The notes: generated from the sequence alone by a model not told the origin. DNA of 64,000 nucleotides from Voacanga thouarsii (GCA_026120185.1 JANUWF010001481.1:1865001-1929000), one strand, 5' to 3'; positions 34,996 through 47,279 are shown, counted from the stretch's first letter. Translations and numbers: made by a program.

Positions 34996-36299
34996 CGTGT
35001 GTTTTGTGACTCCTATTTTCATATGAATCACACTTGGATTAGGGTTTCGAGCATATCCAATATATGTTCCAAAATCCACCGAAAATCCGAAATTCTAAAA
35101 CAATTAGAATTTCCTAATTGTAATTGGAAACATCAAGTTCCCACAATTACAACTTGCAATTAACCCCACTATGTTATCAAATAACATCTTGAGTATATAA
35201 TCCTCTATTGTGTGTGACCTATGAGGTTTCCCAGTCAATTGGTAGCGAACATGAATTAATCCAAATGTCTTTGAGATTAATAAACCATAATTAATTAGAA
35301 TTAATCCTATTAATTCTAATAAAAATTAGTTTATTAATTCATCAATTAATAAACCTGTATTCCCAGATCATGAGCAGTTTCTAGAAACACATCATGACCA
35401 CCCAAGAGTCCAGAAAGTCAAGTGGTTTAACAGGAACCCTTCAATAACAAACTTCAGTGCAATTAACTCCTTTCACCATACGATATCTCATTCGGTTTGG
35501 AATACGAAATTAGTGTCAACTCCCTCCAGAATTAATTCTGCCCCAAATACAATAGTACTTGTACCAGGAATCTACTACTCCAGATGTATATCAATTGGAA
35601 CTATTTTCAATACATAATCGCCTTGGCCAAAGACTTTCCGAGTAGTTATTCCTATAAGTGGCCGTGAGATATTCGCTCCTACTATTAGGAGTGGTGAATC
35701 CTTTATTGACCCTTTTAACTACTTTCGTTTACCTCACAATGTACCCAATATCCATCCATAGGTGGCATTCGATTGAGCTTCGGAGATTGGAATCAAAGTA
35801 CAAAGCTCAACAAACAAAGTACCTTAGAGATCTCAAGTCTAAAGATACTTGCACATTTGCTATATTGAGATTATATCACTGGCACTAAATAGTTATTCAT
35901 GTGATTATCTCAAAGCTAGGTCATCCAATGAACTTGTTCCATTAACAAGCATCCATGTGTCAACTTTGAGTATCTCAATATTCACGGTTATGAGAACCAC
36001 CGCCTGATCAAATCAAGAAGTCTAACACATACTAGTCATAACGCATTAATGATGTCCTGTCTTATTAATACTATGACTAGGGACTATTTAAGTACTAACA
36101 CTATACAGTATAGTAGGAATCTCATATCATGATCTCTATCATGATTTCCTTAACACAGTGTTATACTAGGGACTTTATCAAACAGTTATATTATTTAAAA
36201 GTGAACAAAAGTAACTGTAAGATAAATAATGCATTTTATTAAAACAAAATGTGTCATATACAATGTACAAGTGATTACCTCTATGGCACAACACTAACA
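34615..36299. repeat. Solo LTR G2 (Copia-type, 1685 bp)
   Basis: Starts TATTGGG (TG mutated to TA), ends ACTAACA, with a perfect ATTAC duplication (34610-34614, 36300-36304). Homologous to 25421-27161 in the same orientation. GA run at 34960-34991. Inserted in SR1 gag. Confidence 0.85.
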
Positions 36300-36503
36300 A
36301 TTACTTTGTTACACAAGCATTTGTTCTCAAATGATATACAATGCAAAGAAGTTGAGATAACATCCTTTTCAGTATTTGAACAATTAATGGAATCAAGTAG
36401 AGCTTTGTTCTCGATCAACAACTTTGCATTGTCATCTAACAAAGAATTAATCTTTAATTTTATTTCCTTGTTTCTTCTAAACAACTTTTTGAGTTCATAG
36501 AAC
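36300..36503 (-). pseudogene. SR1 gag, coiled-coil part
   Basis: Minus strand INSLLDDNAKLLIENKALLD and related heptads. The frame meets the LTR of Cop1 at 36504, which truncates it. The N-terminal gag of SR1 is not in place. Confidence 0.65.
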
Positions 36504-38409
36504 TGAAGGCGTAAATGGAAAAACACGTGCACTGAAGCAATAAAAAAACATAGAAATGAGGCACAGTAGAAGAATAGTTTTACCTCTACGCTTTAAAATT
36601 AGCTTAGGCTGAACTAAGGGAGTCATTTAAGTCTCTTTAAACTGATTCTTTGAAGCCTTTTGTTGTCCTCACACAATCTCAGGCTGTTGTCCCGTGAGTC
36701 AATGACTTCTCCTTACCATATACACATATGAAGCTTTTAGCTTTCCAAAATATAACCACGACCTAAATGCCGGTGAAAGTAGGAGGGGCAAGGGAAAAAC
36801 AAGTCACGCTTAACATACTACTAAAAGCTAAATTAAGAGAAAATGGATCTTGTTATTATGTTCTCCAGAAGAGCTTGGTTAACACACAGACAGAGAGACC
36901 TTAAAAGAGAACCAACTTTTTAGAGTTTTTTTTTTTACAAAGATCCAATACCTTGAAAAATAGATAAAAAAAACAGACACTATCTGATCACAACGTGATC
37001 AAGTTGGTATCTTATTTTCAAAGACACCTTCACCAATTCAAACTATTCACACCCCAACCACAGTATATAAGCTCGATTAAACCTGAACCAACCAAGCTTA
37101 GAACTTACCCCTTGGACCCTGGTCTAAACTATCGGGCTATATTAATTATTTAACTAGGACTAATAATAATAATTAGCCCAACAAATAGTAAATTACACAA
37201 CCCAAATAAACCAGTCCAATATTGCAATCTATTATTGTTTAGGCCCGTGTTAATTCCAATTACTCAAGCTGGTCTCAAAGCCCTGAGCAATTAATTAACC
37301 TACTAAACAAATTAATTAATTCTCTCTATAGACCTTTTATTTTATTCTAACCTAATAAATAAATTAAGTTACTTAAATAAGATAAAATCCATTTCATTTA
37401 AGACAAATGTTCCTGATCCAAAATAACTTCAGACTTACGGACTATTCCGAGGACCAAAAGACACATCGCGTTGGCTACTAAAATGACCAAAATATACCTC
37501 TACTATATAAATAGTTGTATTTTACATTTTAAATATTTTCTAATATCACAAAAAGAAAATATTGACTCAAAGGACAATGCTGCATTAGCAATGTCTTCGA
37601 CTTATAGGTGTAATGACTAAAATATCCCTCTACATATCGCCGTACATTTAAAGAGAAAAAGTGTATTAATACTTCTCTAAAAGACATCTACTATCCTTAG
37701 GCTTCTAGTTTAATGATCCACGATTTCTTGAAATGTTTCAACTTTCTAAGGGAGCTACCCTAAAGCAAAAATCCAAGTCGTGTTCCCCAGTAGATCATTC
37801 AGACAGTCACAAGGGGTGATATACCATATATACTATCTTATACAAGTCTGTCTTAACTAACTAGTTACATATACCCAACATACAAGTATATTAGTCCTAT
37901 AATAGTACCTCAACAATAGTATATCAAAGCATATGTTCCTAACTTCGTTAGACCACCAACTCATCCTCAAGATGTAGAGTATAAGTCTACACTATAGTAG
38001 TAGTAGTCTAGGTTTCTACTATATAATACTTTCAGAAACCACTACTATAGATCTTGTTCTACGTATTCAAAATACACTTATGCTATAAAGTGAGAAGACT
38101 ACTCACTAGTTAAAGGTAAGCCATTTTACATTTGAAATTCATAACATAATAATGTAAACATGATGATATTCTCATTCTCGCCAATCGGTTAAGAACAAAT
38201 GTTCGTGTGTTAAGTAACCCATGATCCATACCTTACTGTAAAAGACAACCATTACATGAACCATTTACTTAAAGACAATGGGTCTTTTTCAGTGAAATTA
38301 TGTACAAAAGTAATGTAAAACTTATAAACAATTTCTGAAAATAAATCTTTTATTAATATAAACCAAGTATACATTAGAAACCTACTCTAAGAGGACATAC
38401 ATTCCAACA
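36504..38409 (-). repeat. 3' LTR of Cop1 (1906 bp)
   Basis: Plus-strand ends TGAAGGCG and CATTCCAACA. Homologous to 52724-54603. To the right, minus strand AGTAGGAGAT is a polypurine-like tract next to the LTR start TGTTGGAATG. Confidence 0.85.
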
Positions 38410-39064
38410 ATCTCCTACTTGTACTCTAAGACTAGGTAAGTCCATTGGTGCCCCCTATGGCGTCTAAGTGTCTTCTAAAAACTCTCTTAGCCAAAGGCTT
38501 GGTGAAGGGATCTACTAGATTGTTCTTCGATGTAATTTATTCCACTACGATTTCCCATCTCTGGCTGAAATCCCAGATCATGTGGTACTTCCTCTCAATG
38601 TGCTTCACCTTATTGGGTTCTTAGGTTCTTTTAATTAGGAGACTGCACCAGTATTATCATAATACATCCCAATTGGCCAGTCCATCTATGGCACGACTCC
38701 AAGATCTGAAAGGAACTTCTGAAACTAAACTGCTTCCTTGGATGCCTCTGAAATTGCCACATACTCAACTTCCACGGTTGAGTCAGTAATCCAAGATTGC
38801 TTAATTCTCCTCTATGAAATAACCCCTCCAGACAAGGTGAAGATATATCCACTAGTGAATTTTCTCTCATCCTTAACTACCTGGAAGTCTGAGTCTGTGT
38901 ATCTTGTAGGAACCAAGTTATCAGCCCTGTAAACCAGCATATAATCTCTCGTTCCCTTGCGGTACTTGAGAATATACTTTACAACTTTCCAATGAATCTC
39001 CCCAAGGTTTGACTGATATCTGCTAACTATACCTATGGCAAAGTAGATATCTGGCCTAGTACAT
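38410..39064 (-). pseudogene. Cop1 RNase H
   Basis: Minus strand: CTRPDIYFAIGIVSRYQSN (RT-RNase H link), then RYTDSDFQVVKDERKFTSGY and VEYVAISEASKEAVWFQKFL, the Copia RNase H blocks. Stops follow from about 38640. The frame begins exactly where Ath1 interrupts and continues that ending at 51507. Confidence 0.82.
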
Positions 39065-40580
39065 TGATAGGGGTATTACCATTTTCTTAGTTATTTAAGG
39101 GTGTTTTGTGATACATTTGTTGTAATAACAAAGCATATTCATTCATATTTGATATTTTACGCATGGAAAGGTGTTTTAGAATTTTATTATAGAAAACAAC
39201 AAAAAAAAAATGACAAAATCGTCGTCATCAGACCACGGCCGGCGCCGATCGTGACCCACGGAATTGGCACCGACCCCATTCTGGAGAAATACAGGAATTT
39301 TTGCAAGAAAAATAGAGCAAGACTGGGCCGACAGAGCAGGGCCGGGGCCAACCATAACCCTCCAAGCCGGTGCTGGCTCCACTCTGATACATGTCGGCAA
39401 TTTGGTAATTTCCAAGAATTTTGGAATTTTTTAATCTCTACTTGACCCAAAACTCTTAGGGGACGAAGTTTAGCAAATTGGAATCCTATTCAAACAAGAA
39501 AAACACAAGATAAAAAGGGTGAATTCAAGGATCAAATTAGAAAATCACTCATTGAAGAAGGAATTCATTAAACCAGGAAGGATTGATCAAGAGAGTCTTC
39601 AAATGAGAAAAATGAGGCTTGTCTATGAATGTTTTCTTTTACCTTTATTTTATTTTTCTTAAACAACTATGTGTTTAATATTTCCATTATAATTTGACAT
39701 TATTTTAGGATTCATGATTTATTAATTAGTTTAGTCTTTTGAATCAATTGATTATTGTTCTTGGTATTTGATTACTTGTTTTGCTTACGGAGTTGGTTGA
39801 TTTGTTTTTGTTATTAACTTACTTGAAAAAGGGGTTGGTAATGACTTCAATTAATTAATTTCATGTGTGTTATCTTTTGATTTGCTTGAAAAGGGCATTA
39901 ATTGTTAATAACTTAGGTAATCAAAGGTTGGTTAATGATTGCTAGAATATGGATTCATTGACTAATTTCATATTTTAAATCACCTAGAATATAGGAATTT
40001 ATATGAGGATTAATTTAAATGCATATTTTGGGTAAATTAGTTGAGACAAAATATGTTCATTATTTTAACTAGAAGATGAAATGTGGAGGAAAATGGGGTA
40101 AATGGCCGATAGTACTGGAAGGACTCCACTATCTGGTGATGCATTTGAAAATTGAACTTCATTGATTTATTCAGAACACCCCTCATTGGCAGTATGTATC
40201 CGTACTTCAATGGATCACAAACTAAGTGTATCAATATTAAATCTTTCATGAGACCAAGCTAATAATTTATTGTAATATTGGCTAAGTGATTCATTATTAT
40301 ATTTTCAAAAGCTTTTGTCTAAATTACATATTTTCACATCCTTGAGTTGCATATATTTCTTTTTTTTTTGTAACTTTATTTGGTTGGTTAAATAATGAAT
40401 GAAAAGTGATTAGTGTGTACTTGTTCTTTTGAGGATCGATACTCGTTATTTCCCTATGCTATACTTGCGATGAGTATATTTGCTCATGTGTGTATTTTGA
40501 AATTAATTATTTTAATTAAAATGTGACTAAGGGATGGATTTAAATTTGCTGATTTTTATACACCTAAAATTTACGCATCA
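39065..40580 (+). repeat. 5' LTR of Ath1 (1516 bp)
   Basis: Starts TGATAGGGG, ends TTACGCATCA. Aligns with 50084-51506; the 3' LTR lacks about 100 bp around 40080-40200. A CpG-rich islet lies at 39230-39390 (GGCCGGCGCCGATCG and similar). Confidence 0.88.
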
Positions 40581-40586
40581 ATTTTT

Positions 40587-40604
40587 TGGCGCCATTGCTA
40601 GGGA
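40587..40604 (+). other. Primer binding site of Ath1 (tRNA-Asp)
   Basis: TGGCGCCATTGCTAGGGA, 6 nt after the LTR. It fits, with few changes, the complement of plant tRNA-Asp (TGGCGCCGTTGCCGGGG), the primer used by Athila elements. Confidence 0.85.
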
Positions 40605-40912
40605 ACAATATTATGAAAGCTTGGATTTTATTGATTTAACCATGTTCATATGTTTAGATGTCTATATGTAAATCTGTATATATGTTCCTATGAATAGGTA
40701 CCATAATTTGTTTTCTTGTATACTTGTAAATAAATATCCCTACATGTTGTAATTTGTATAACTTAATGTGTGAAGATGTACTAACTATCTAACTTGTAAA
40801 TTCTATAACCTTACTATTTTCTATTTTCTGTAGACCTTGCCTCTAGTGTATGACCTGACGATCTAAAGCCGACCTCGTAGATCTTGATCCTGAGATCGAA
40901 AGAACTCTCACA

Positions 40913-42485
40913 ATGGTCAGAAAGGTTGGGAGTGAAAGGGTGAGGAAAGGCATGGAGGCCAATCAACCTAACAATGGGGGTAATGATGGTAATAGGAGAA
41001 CTATGGACGATTTTGTGAAACCCGCAACCTCGGGTACAAGCTCGAGTATTACAAGACCTAAGATAGAGGCGAACAACTTTGAAATAAAGCCTAACATAAT
41101 CCAAATGATAAAAAACGTGGTACAATTTGATGGGCTACCTGAGGAAGATCCTAATGCCCACCTTGCGAGTTTTTTAGAAACTTATGACACTTTTAAAATA
41201 AATGGTGTTTTTGAGGATTCCATCAAACTAAAGCTTTTTCCTTTTTCTTTGAGAGATAAAGTTAAATCTTGGTTAAAATCTTTACTAACCGAATCCATTA
41301 CTACTTGGAATGCTTTAGCTGAAAACTTTTTGGCAAAATATTTTCCCCCAGCTATAACATCTAAGTTTAGGAGTGGTTTTTTCGCTTTCCAATAATTATA
41401 GTCTAAAAACCCTTGTGAATATTGGGAAAGGTTTAAGAAGATGCTTAGAAAGTGTCCTGATCATGGGTTTGAGTTGGGTATGCCAATACAAATATTTCAC
41501 AGTGATTTGAGTTTTGCTACTAGGCAATTAGTTGACGAATCTGCAGGAGGCTCCATTAATTCTAAGACCCCGAAAAAGGTATTTAATTTGATTGAAAATT
41601 TGACCACAAACAACTATACTTAGGGTAGTTCACGGTCAAAAGCTCGTGTCCATGGAGTACACAAGGTGTAAGTGGTAGGAGAGGTTTAAGGAGATGCTTA
41701 GAAAGTGCCCTCATCATGGGTTTGAATTAGGTAAGCAAATACAAATCTTTCACGATGATTTGAGTTTTGCTACTAGGCAATTAGTTTATGCATCTGTAAG
41801 AGGCTCCATTAATTCTAAGACCCTGGATAAGGTATTTGATTTGTTTGAAAAGTTGGCCACAAACAACTACGCTTAGGGTAGTTCACGGTCAAGAGCTCGT
41901 GTCCATGGAGTACCCAAGGTGGATGCAATGGCAACTTTAGAGGCAAAGGTGGAAGCACTAACACAAAAGATGGATCAATTGGTAATGTCTCCTTCCTAAG
42001 GGTAGGTAATGAGTGTAAGTTGTGACTTTTGTGGGGAAAGGCATCCAAACCATGAGTCCAAAATATGGGATCATCACAAGAATCATTAGAACAAGCTGCG
42101 TTTGTGGGCAATGGTCGACAAGGTAATAATCCCTATAGTACCACTTATAATCCTAGTTGAAGGAATCACTCTAACTTTGCATGAACAACCAAAACCAACC
42201 TAGACAGACTTCTTCTAATTTTGGGAACCAAATGACTTAACCTTCTTCACCTTACAATGCACCACCACCTAAGCTATCATTGGAAGAGTTGGTTAATCAA
42301 CTGGTAAATGGTATGGAAACTTAATTTCAAGAAGTAGCTGCAACTACAAAAAACTTAGAGGCATCCATGCACAACCTCAAGAATCAAATTGGTTAACTAG
42401 CCAAACTCCTTAGAGATCGGCAAGTGGGATCCCTTCCAAGCAATACCGAAACCAATACACATGATCTCGACCATGGAAAGAAATG
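40913..42485 (+). pseudogene. gag of Ath1
   Basis: Start MVRKVGSERVRKG at 40913, 160 aa open to 41395: EANNFEIKPNIIQMIKNVVQ, FDGLPEEDPNAHLASFLETY, LFPFSLRDKVKSWLKSL, TTWNALAENFLAKYFPP. This is the Athila gag core almost motif for motif. It then enters a duplicated 253-bp segment and continues with ATLEAKVEALTQKMDQL, a CDFCGERHPNHES knuckle-like motif, and a C-terminal LSLEELVNQLVNGMET and NLKNQIG block to a stop at 42485. Frameshifts come from the duplication and later indels. Confidence 0.82.
41408..41913 (+). repeat. 253-bp tandem duplication in Ath1 gag
   Basis: Two copies offset by exactly 253 bp, each coding MLRKCP(D/H)HGFELG through INSKT to NNY(T/A), and ending GTCCATGGAGTAC. As 253 is not a multiple of 3, the duplication shifts the frame. 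Copies differ at many sites, so it is not recent. Confidence 0.88.
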
Positions 42486-43546
42486 ATTCTAATTGATTTA
42501 TTATTTTAACTTTGGGGATATCGAGTTACTTCTTGTGTGCTTTCATTTATCTTCATGTATTTTTTATTTATTATTTTTTATGATATTTACTTCATAATTT
42601 AGTAGTTTCCATTTTCCATTTTTTAATCTATTTATTTAAAAAAAAACTTAACCCAGAGCAGGGCCGGCACTGGCCAGACCGCACAGAGTCGGCGTCGGCT
42701 CCTGTTGGGAAAGAGGTTGTAAGAGACCGATTTGGTCACTTTGTTTCCAAATCCACCTACTTCCCTTGACTTTTCTCTCAAGCCAATGCTATGTCTGCAC
42801 CCCCAAACACCATTAGTTCTATTTTAACCTTCAAAAACATCAATCCAACACAAAATCCTCTTATTTTTGTTGAATCTACGGATTTAAATTCTAAAAATCA
42901 CAATTTTTTCTTCAAAAACCCATTTTCAAATCTCTCCTTTCAAGTAAGGTTTTCATCAAAAAGAGTGCATCTTTTTCTTGCCTATGCATTGTAGAACACA
43001 AATGTATAATTTTTCTTGCATTTCTACGGTTCAATTCTTGCAAATGGAATTTTTCAATTTTTGGCATATTTTTGGCCGAAAATTGCAGGTATTGAAATTG
43101 ATGGTTGAATTGGCTTATCTCCATAGCATTACTATGACTAGAATAGCATGGAAGTATGATTCCTAGATTATTTTTACAATAACCATGTCCATAGTACGAT
43201 CATAGGTAGTATATTCTTGGCTATGGCAGTTGTTTTGTTGATGAATTCATATACTATGTTGAGCCATTACTTTTACCTTAGAATATGGATATGTTTTGCA
43301 TTCTATAATTAGGTTGTGAAGTCATTGGGAACTATAGTATGGTTTACATTGTGGCATTCAATTTCTTGTAGGTTTTGAAAGGAGGTTGGGTTTAATTGAC
43401 ATTGTGGATTGAGGATTAGGTGGATTGATTAAAACATTGTGGGAATGTGTGTGAAGTTGTGTTATGTTGAATCTATTGAGGGTAGTTATGACATTGTTGT
43501 GATACCTTAGTTATCGTTTTGATTAGCATCCTCATATCCTTTCATA
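42486..43546 (+). other. Ath1 spacer between gag and ORF2
   Basis: Non-coding. Holds a second CpG-rich islet (42655-42710, AGGGCCGGCACTGGCC) like that in the LTR. Possible splice-like sites: CAAGTAAGG near 42942 and TTGCAGGT near 43085. No pol motif is seen in either strand. Confidence 0.5.
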
Positions 43547-44796
43547 ATGCCTAGAGAGAGAGGTAAATCGTCTAAGTGGGCTAGAGCTTCATCTTCCTCT
43601 ACTCCTATTTTCATAGACCCATTGCTTCTACACCCTGCTGATTTCATTGATCCATCCTGCCAACAGCGGTACACTAAGAGGGCTGCCAATAAGAGTATAG
43701 TAGAATGCATTTTTGCACCCTCACTAGACCATGCCCTCAAGTTAGGCATCATATTTAGATGCTTAGGGTGGGGACCAGTTGTTTAACTAAAATGACCTTA
43801 TTACCCTGTTCTGATAAAAGAATTTTATGCGAACATGGTCCAAAAATGCACTAACCATCTTGAGACCATTGAGACTAGAGTAAAAAGCACCCCCATCTTT
43901 CTAGATAGAGAGAGACTAGTTGTCGTCCTCCGTGTAAATGATGAATGTCCTTGGTTAGCTATAGATCACAATAACTGAAAGGTATTGTTTGATCTTGAAT
44001 GGAAAGTAAGTGATACTAGAGCTGCCTTGAGACTGTATAAGAGAGGTCCTATAGAATAAGTAGGTTTTTACTCTAACAATGATCTTGAAGCCAACCTACA
44101 TGCCCTAGTCTATATGTTTGCTTACAATGTTATTCCAAAAGCTAGTGGGTTCAATGAAGCCCGTGTCATTGACTTGTATATTCTTCATAGGATAATGCAC
44201 ACTCTACCCATAACTTACTCCTTTAATTATTCAATCCATGTGGGACGTGATTTATTCTCGCCTTTCCACAAAAGCTTTTGTCTTCCCCCTCGTAATAATG
44301 AAAATTCTTGAAGCCTTTAGTATTAGCTTGGGGAGGGGGGGGGGGGGAACTTATTGAAACCACAACGGAGAGTGATATGGTTATTGAGTAAACACTTACT
44401 AGCTGTGGTTATCAGTACAGTACAGAGGTAAGGCGTTGGTTATGACCTTTTGATGTGCAATACCCCGGACAAGTCGAACTTCCACCCGAAGAAGAAGAGC
44501 ATCCTGCATCACCATCTCAAGCTTGTGCTAGTAGTTCCTAAACCCAATCTAGGGGTGATTTTGAGGCTGAGGTGCGAGAGCAATTAGAACACTTGAGAGT
44601 TGGCATGGAAACTTAAACGGAGATCTTGCTACAGCTACATGAATCCGTGACTGCCCTCACCAAAAGGCAAGATACTCATGACTAACAATGGGCACAATGG
44701 ATGCAAAGGTTTCCTAGAACGCAAGAAGGCAATGGTAGCCATAGGGCAAATGCTAAGGGTGATAAGGATGAGGATGATCATGTTGATAAGGATTGA
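43547..44796 (+). pseudogene. Ath1 ORF2 (plant transposon-protein / env-like domain)
   Basis: Starts MPRERGKSSKWARASSSS. Blocks in order: a basic Ser-rich tail; FIDPSCQQRYTKRAANKSIV; ECIFAPSLDHALKLG; GWGPVV, then two stops; YPVLIKEFYANM; a PIFLDRERLVVVLRVNDECP stretch; LHALVYMFAYNVIPKASGFN and ARVIDLYILHRIMHTLPI; and a C-terminal heptad-like EVREQLEHLRVGMET then an acidic DKDEDDHVDKD end. YP..IKEFYAN and the following helix pattern match the plant domain also seen in SR1. No signal peptide or membrane helix is obvious. At least five stops and a frameshift. The function is unknown. Confidence 0.65.
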
Positions 44797-46180
44797 GTAT
44801 TTTCCTACTACTATGCATTTCTTTTCTTTAGCTTTCTTTTTTTCTTTATATTTTCATAACCTTTCTTAGGATTTTTGTTTTTAATTTCTTTGATTCTTTT
44901 CTTTCATTTTATTTTGATCTTCTTGTTCTAATTCTAGATTTATGCTTTTGTTTTTTATGTAGGTACCCATTCCCTTATGCCTCCTTGTGATGAATTCAAA
45001 TATGTTGAAATTTAAGTGTACTGGAAGTATTTTCTTTTTTTCATTCTTCTTCTTTTTTTATTTTGGTCTTCTTGACTTTGCTTTTATTGTATATTTTTTG
45101 CCATTGAGGACAATGTCCCATCTAAGTGTTGGGGAGGGGGGGGGGGGGGAAGAGGGGAGAATGTAGGTATTGAAGATATTTTCCCTTTTTTTTTTTTCAT
45201 ATTATCAGTTTTGTGTGAAATTTTTCAATTTTTCAAATTTTTTGAGGTTTTCATTGTATAGAAATGATGTAATTCTTTTTCTTACTTGGCTATTAATTTT
45301 TGTCATTCATTTGGAGGATTTTTTTTTTATAAAATTAGTTTATTGGAAAGGATATTGTTAAGACTTGAGAACTTGGATTAATCTTGTTTATTCATTAGTG
45401 TTTGAAAATTATTTGACTCATCTGATTTGAATATGGAGAATATGATGAATATGGAAAAAGTTTGTTGGCTAACTCTTGTATTATGAGTTTAAATTTTACT
45501 TAGCTTTGAGTTGTGATAAGGAATTTGAGGAGATAAAAGATCTTTGAGGGGAAAGATTGTGGAGAATTGTGGAAAATTTTTGTGAGTTGAAAAAATTTGA
45601 GAAAAATGCATTGATTGTTGTTTCCTCTTTAGAGATGAGAAAGTATTTTTTTTACTTGATTATGAGGGTCAATATGGATAGTGAAGAGAAATCCACTTTC
45701 TTGAGATTATGAATTCCCAAAGGCAAAAAAGAAGAAAGATTGTTGAAAAAAAAAATGATAAGTAATGACTATAAGGGGGTTAATACAATGCGAAGAGAAA
45801 TCCATGCACTTGTGGCTATCAATTTCCTAAGTCATTGAAAATTTTGAGCGAAAAAAATGGAGTGCTTTCCTTACATCATGACTTGAGTTGTGCAATTTTT
45901 GGATTCATAATGCTTTAGTTGATAAATAGTATGATTTGTTTTGATTCATGTTAACTTTATTTTTACTAGAATAGGGAAATAATTTTCTTAGACTAAAGAT
46001 TTTTGTGATGTCTTATCAAATGCTTCAAAATTTGAATTGTTTTCAAAAGGGTTTGATGAATGGCAAGAGTTTTATCTAAAGTATAATCCTTGTTATGTTT
46101 CAAATTTTTGGAATGAAGAAGAGCTTGTGTTTTCTTGATGATTTTCTTGGCTAAAGTATTTTGCTTGAGGACAAGCAAAA
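44797..46180 (+). other. Ath1 3' non-coding region with G-tracts
   Basis: T-rich DNA with two G runs. One at 44330-44347 is just upstream, inside the end of ORF2; one at 45131-45149 extends as purines to about 45162. The second is preceded by GAGGACAATG and TAAGTGTTGGGG, closely like the true polypurine tract context at 46170 and 50071 (GAGGACAAGC, AAGTGTGGGGG). No coding frame. Confidence 0.55.
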
Positions 46181-46293
46181 TGTAACACCCCATATTTCTA
46201 TAACGTAGTGGGTTGTAGCTTTAAGGGATGTTGCCCCGTCTTATTGCTCAAACAAGGGGTCTTTATAACAAACTTTACTTAACAGGCAACGAA

Positions 46294-46296
<3 letters not shown>

Positions 46297-46354
<58 letters not shown>
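46297..46354. repeat. (TC)n microsatellite
   Basis: 58 bp of TC repeats at the left end of the solo LTR. Confidence 0.95.
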
Positions 46355-46359
<5 letters not shown>

Positions 46360-47279
46360 ACATAGAAAGGTACAATAATTTGGCTTTTGATACATACACT
46401 TGCCAATACAACAAGTTCAAAATATAGCATGAGCCTCTGGGAGTCCACCACACTTCCATTGCACCTCTGATCCTGAATTTTCAAGGAAAATAATATGCGT
46501 GTGAGTGAAAATCACTCAGTGAGTCCCGTGCGTGCTAGTGCTTTAGTATAGGGAAAAAGTACATAAAACCTTTGTAAGGAAGACATTTCACTAGTTCACT
46601 GGAAACAATTCCAAAACTCTAGAAAAAAGAGTTTATTCAGTACTCAATCATTTTTGGAAAACTTCATTTCAGATTTCAAACATTGCCCTAGTTTTCAAAT
46701 CACAGGCATTCCTTCAACTGAAGGTAAGCCTGTATGCAAAGCTCTCAAGGCTTCGCCTTTGGTGCCACGTATCATTGTGCTTAGACCATAGCGTACAGCA
46801 CTCAACTGTGCGTTGCCGGATAATTAAGTACACTATAGCATACTACTGAGAATCAAGTTAGTGCTTACGCCAAGAATTCAAGTTAGGGAATACACCAGGT
46901 ATTCAAGTTAGTGCATACGCTAGGAATTCAAGTTAGTGCATACGCTAGGTATTCATGGATTGTCAAGTTCAAGAAATCAAGAATTCAAGATTCATATTGT
47001 TCATCATGTTTCCAAATACAAAAAGGCTCGTACTTGAGCACATTAGGAAACCAATTTTCCATATTAAGAAAAACACTGTTAGAGCAAAATATTATTTGTC
47101 AAAATTTGATCCCACTGACTCGTAAGTCAGATCATCATTTGCATAGGCTCTGCGGAGCTAATCAATTCATTCCATGGCATACCAGGCCAACAAAACAATT
47201 TCAGGGATCAAAATGTCGTTTTCCAAAAGTCAATCTCATCACGAGAGATCATTTTCCAAAATCATGTTAAAACAGGATA

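Larger units (their letters stand above)
20512..36503 (-). mobile_element. SR1: SIRE/Maximus-type Copia (3' part), minus strand
   Basis: Order along the minus strand: gag coiled coil and knuckle, protease, integrase, RT, RNase H, a separate 3' ORF, polypurine tract and 3' LTR (20512-21872). Integrase before RT marks Copia; the extra ORF and the RT motifs mark the SIRE lineage. Three solo LTRs sit within it (25421-27161, 28595-32918, 34615-36299). The right side is cut in gag by Cop1 at 36504, so the 5' LTR and N-terminal gag are not seen in place. The left junction is in the gag remnant. Confidence 0.85.

Noticed and set aside
46275..46484. Minus-strand ORF with Arg-Glu repeats
   Set aside because: It is the TC microsatellite read as protein.
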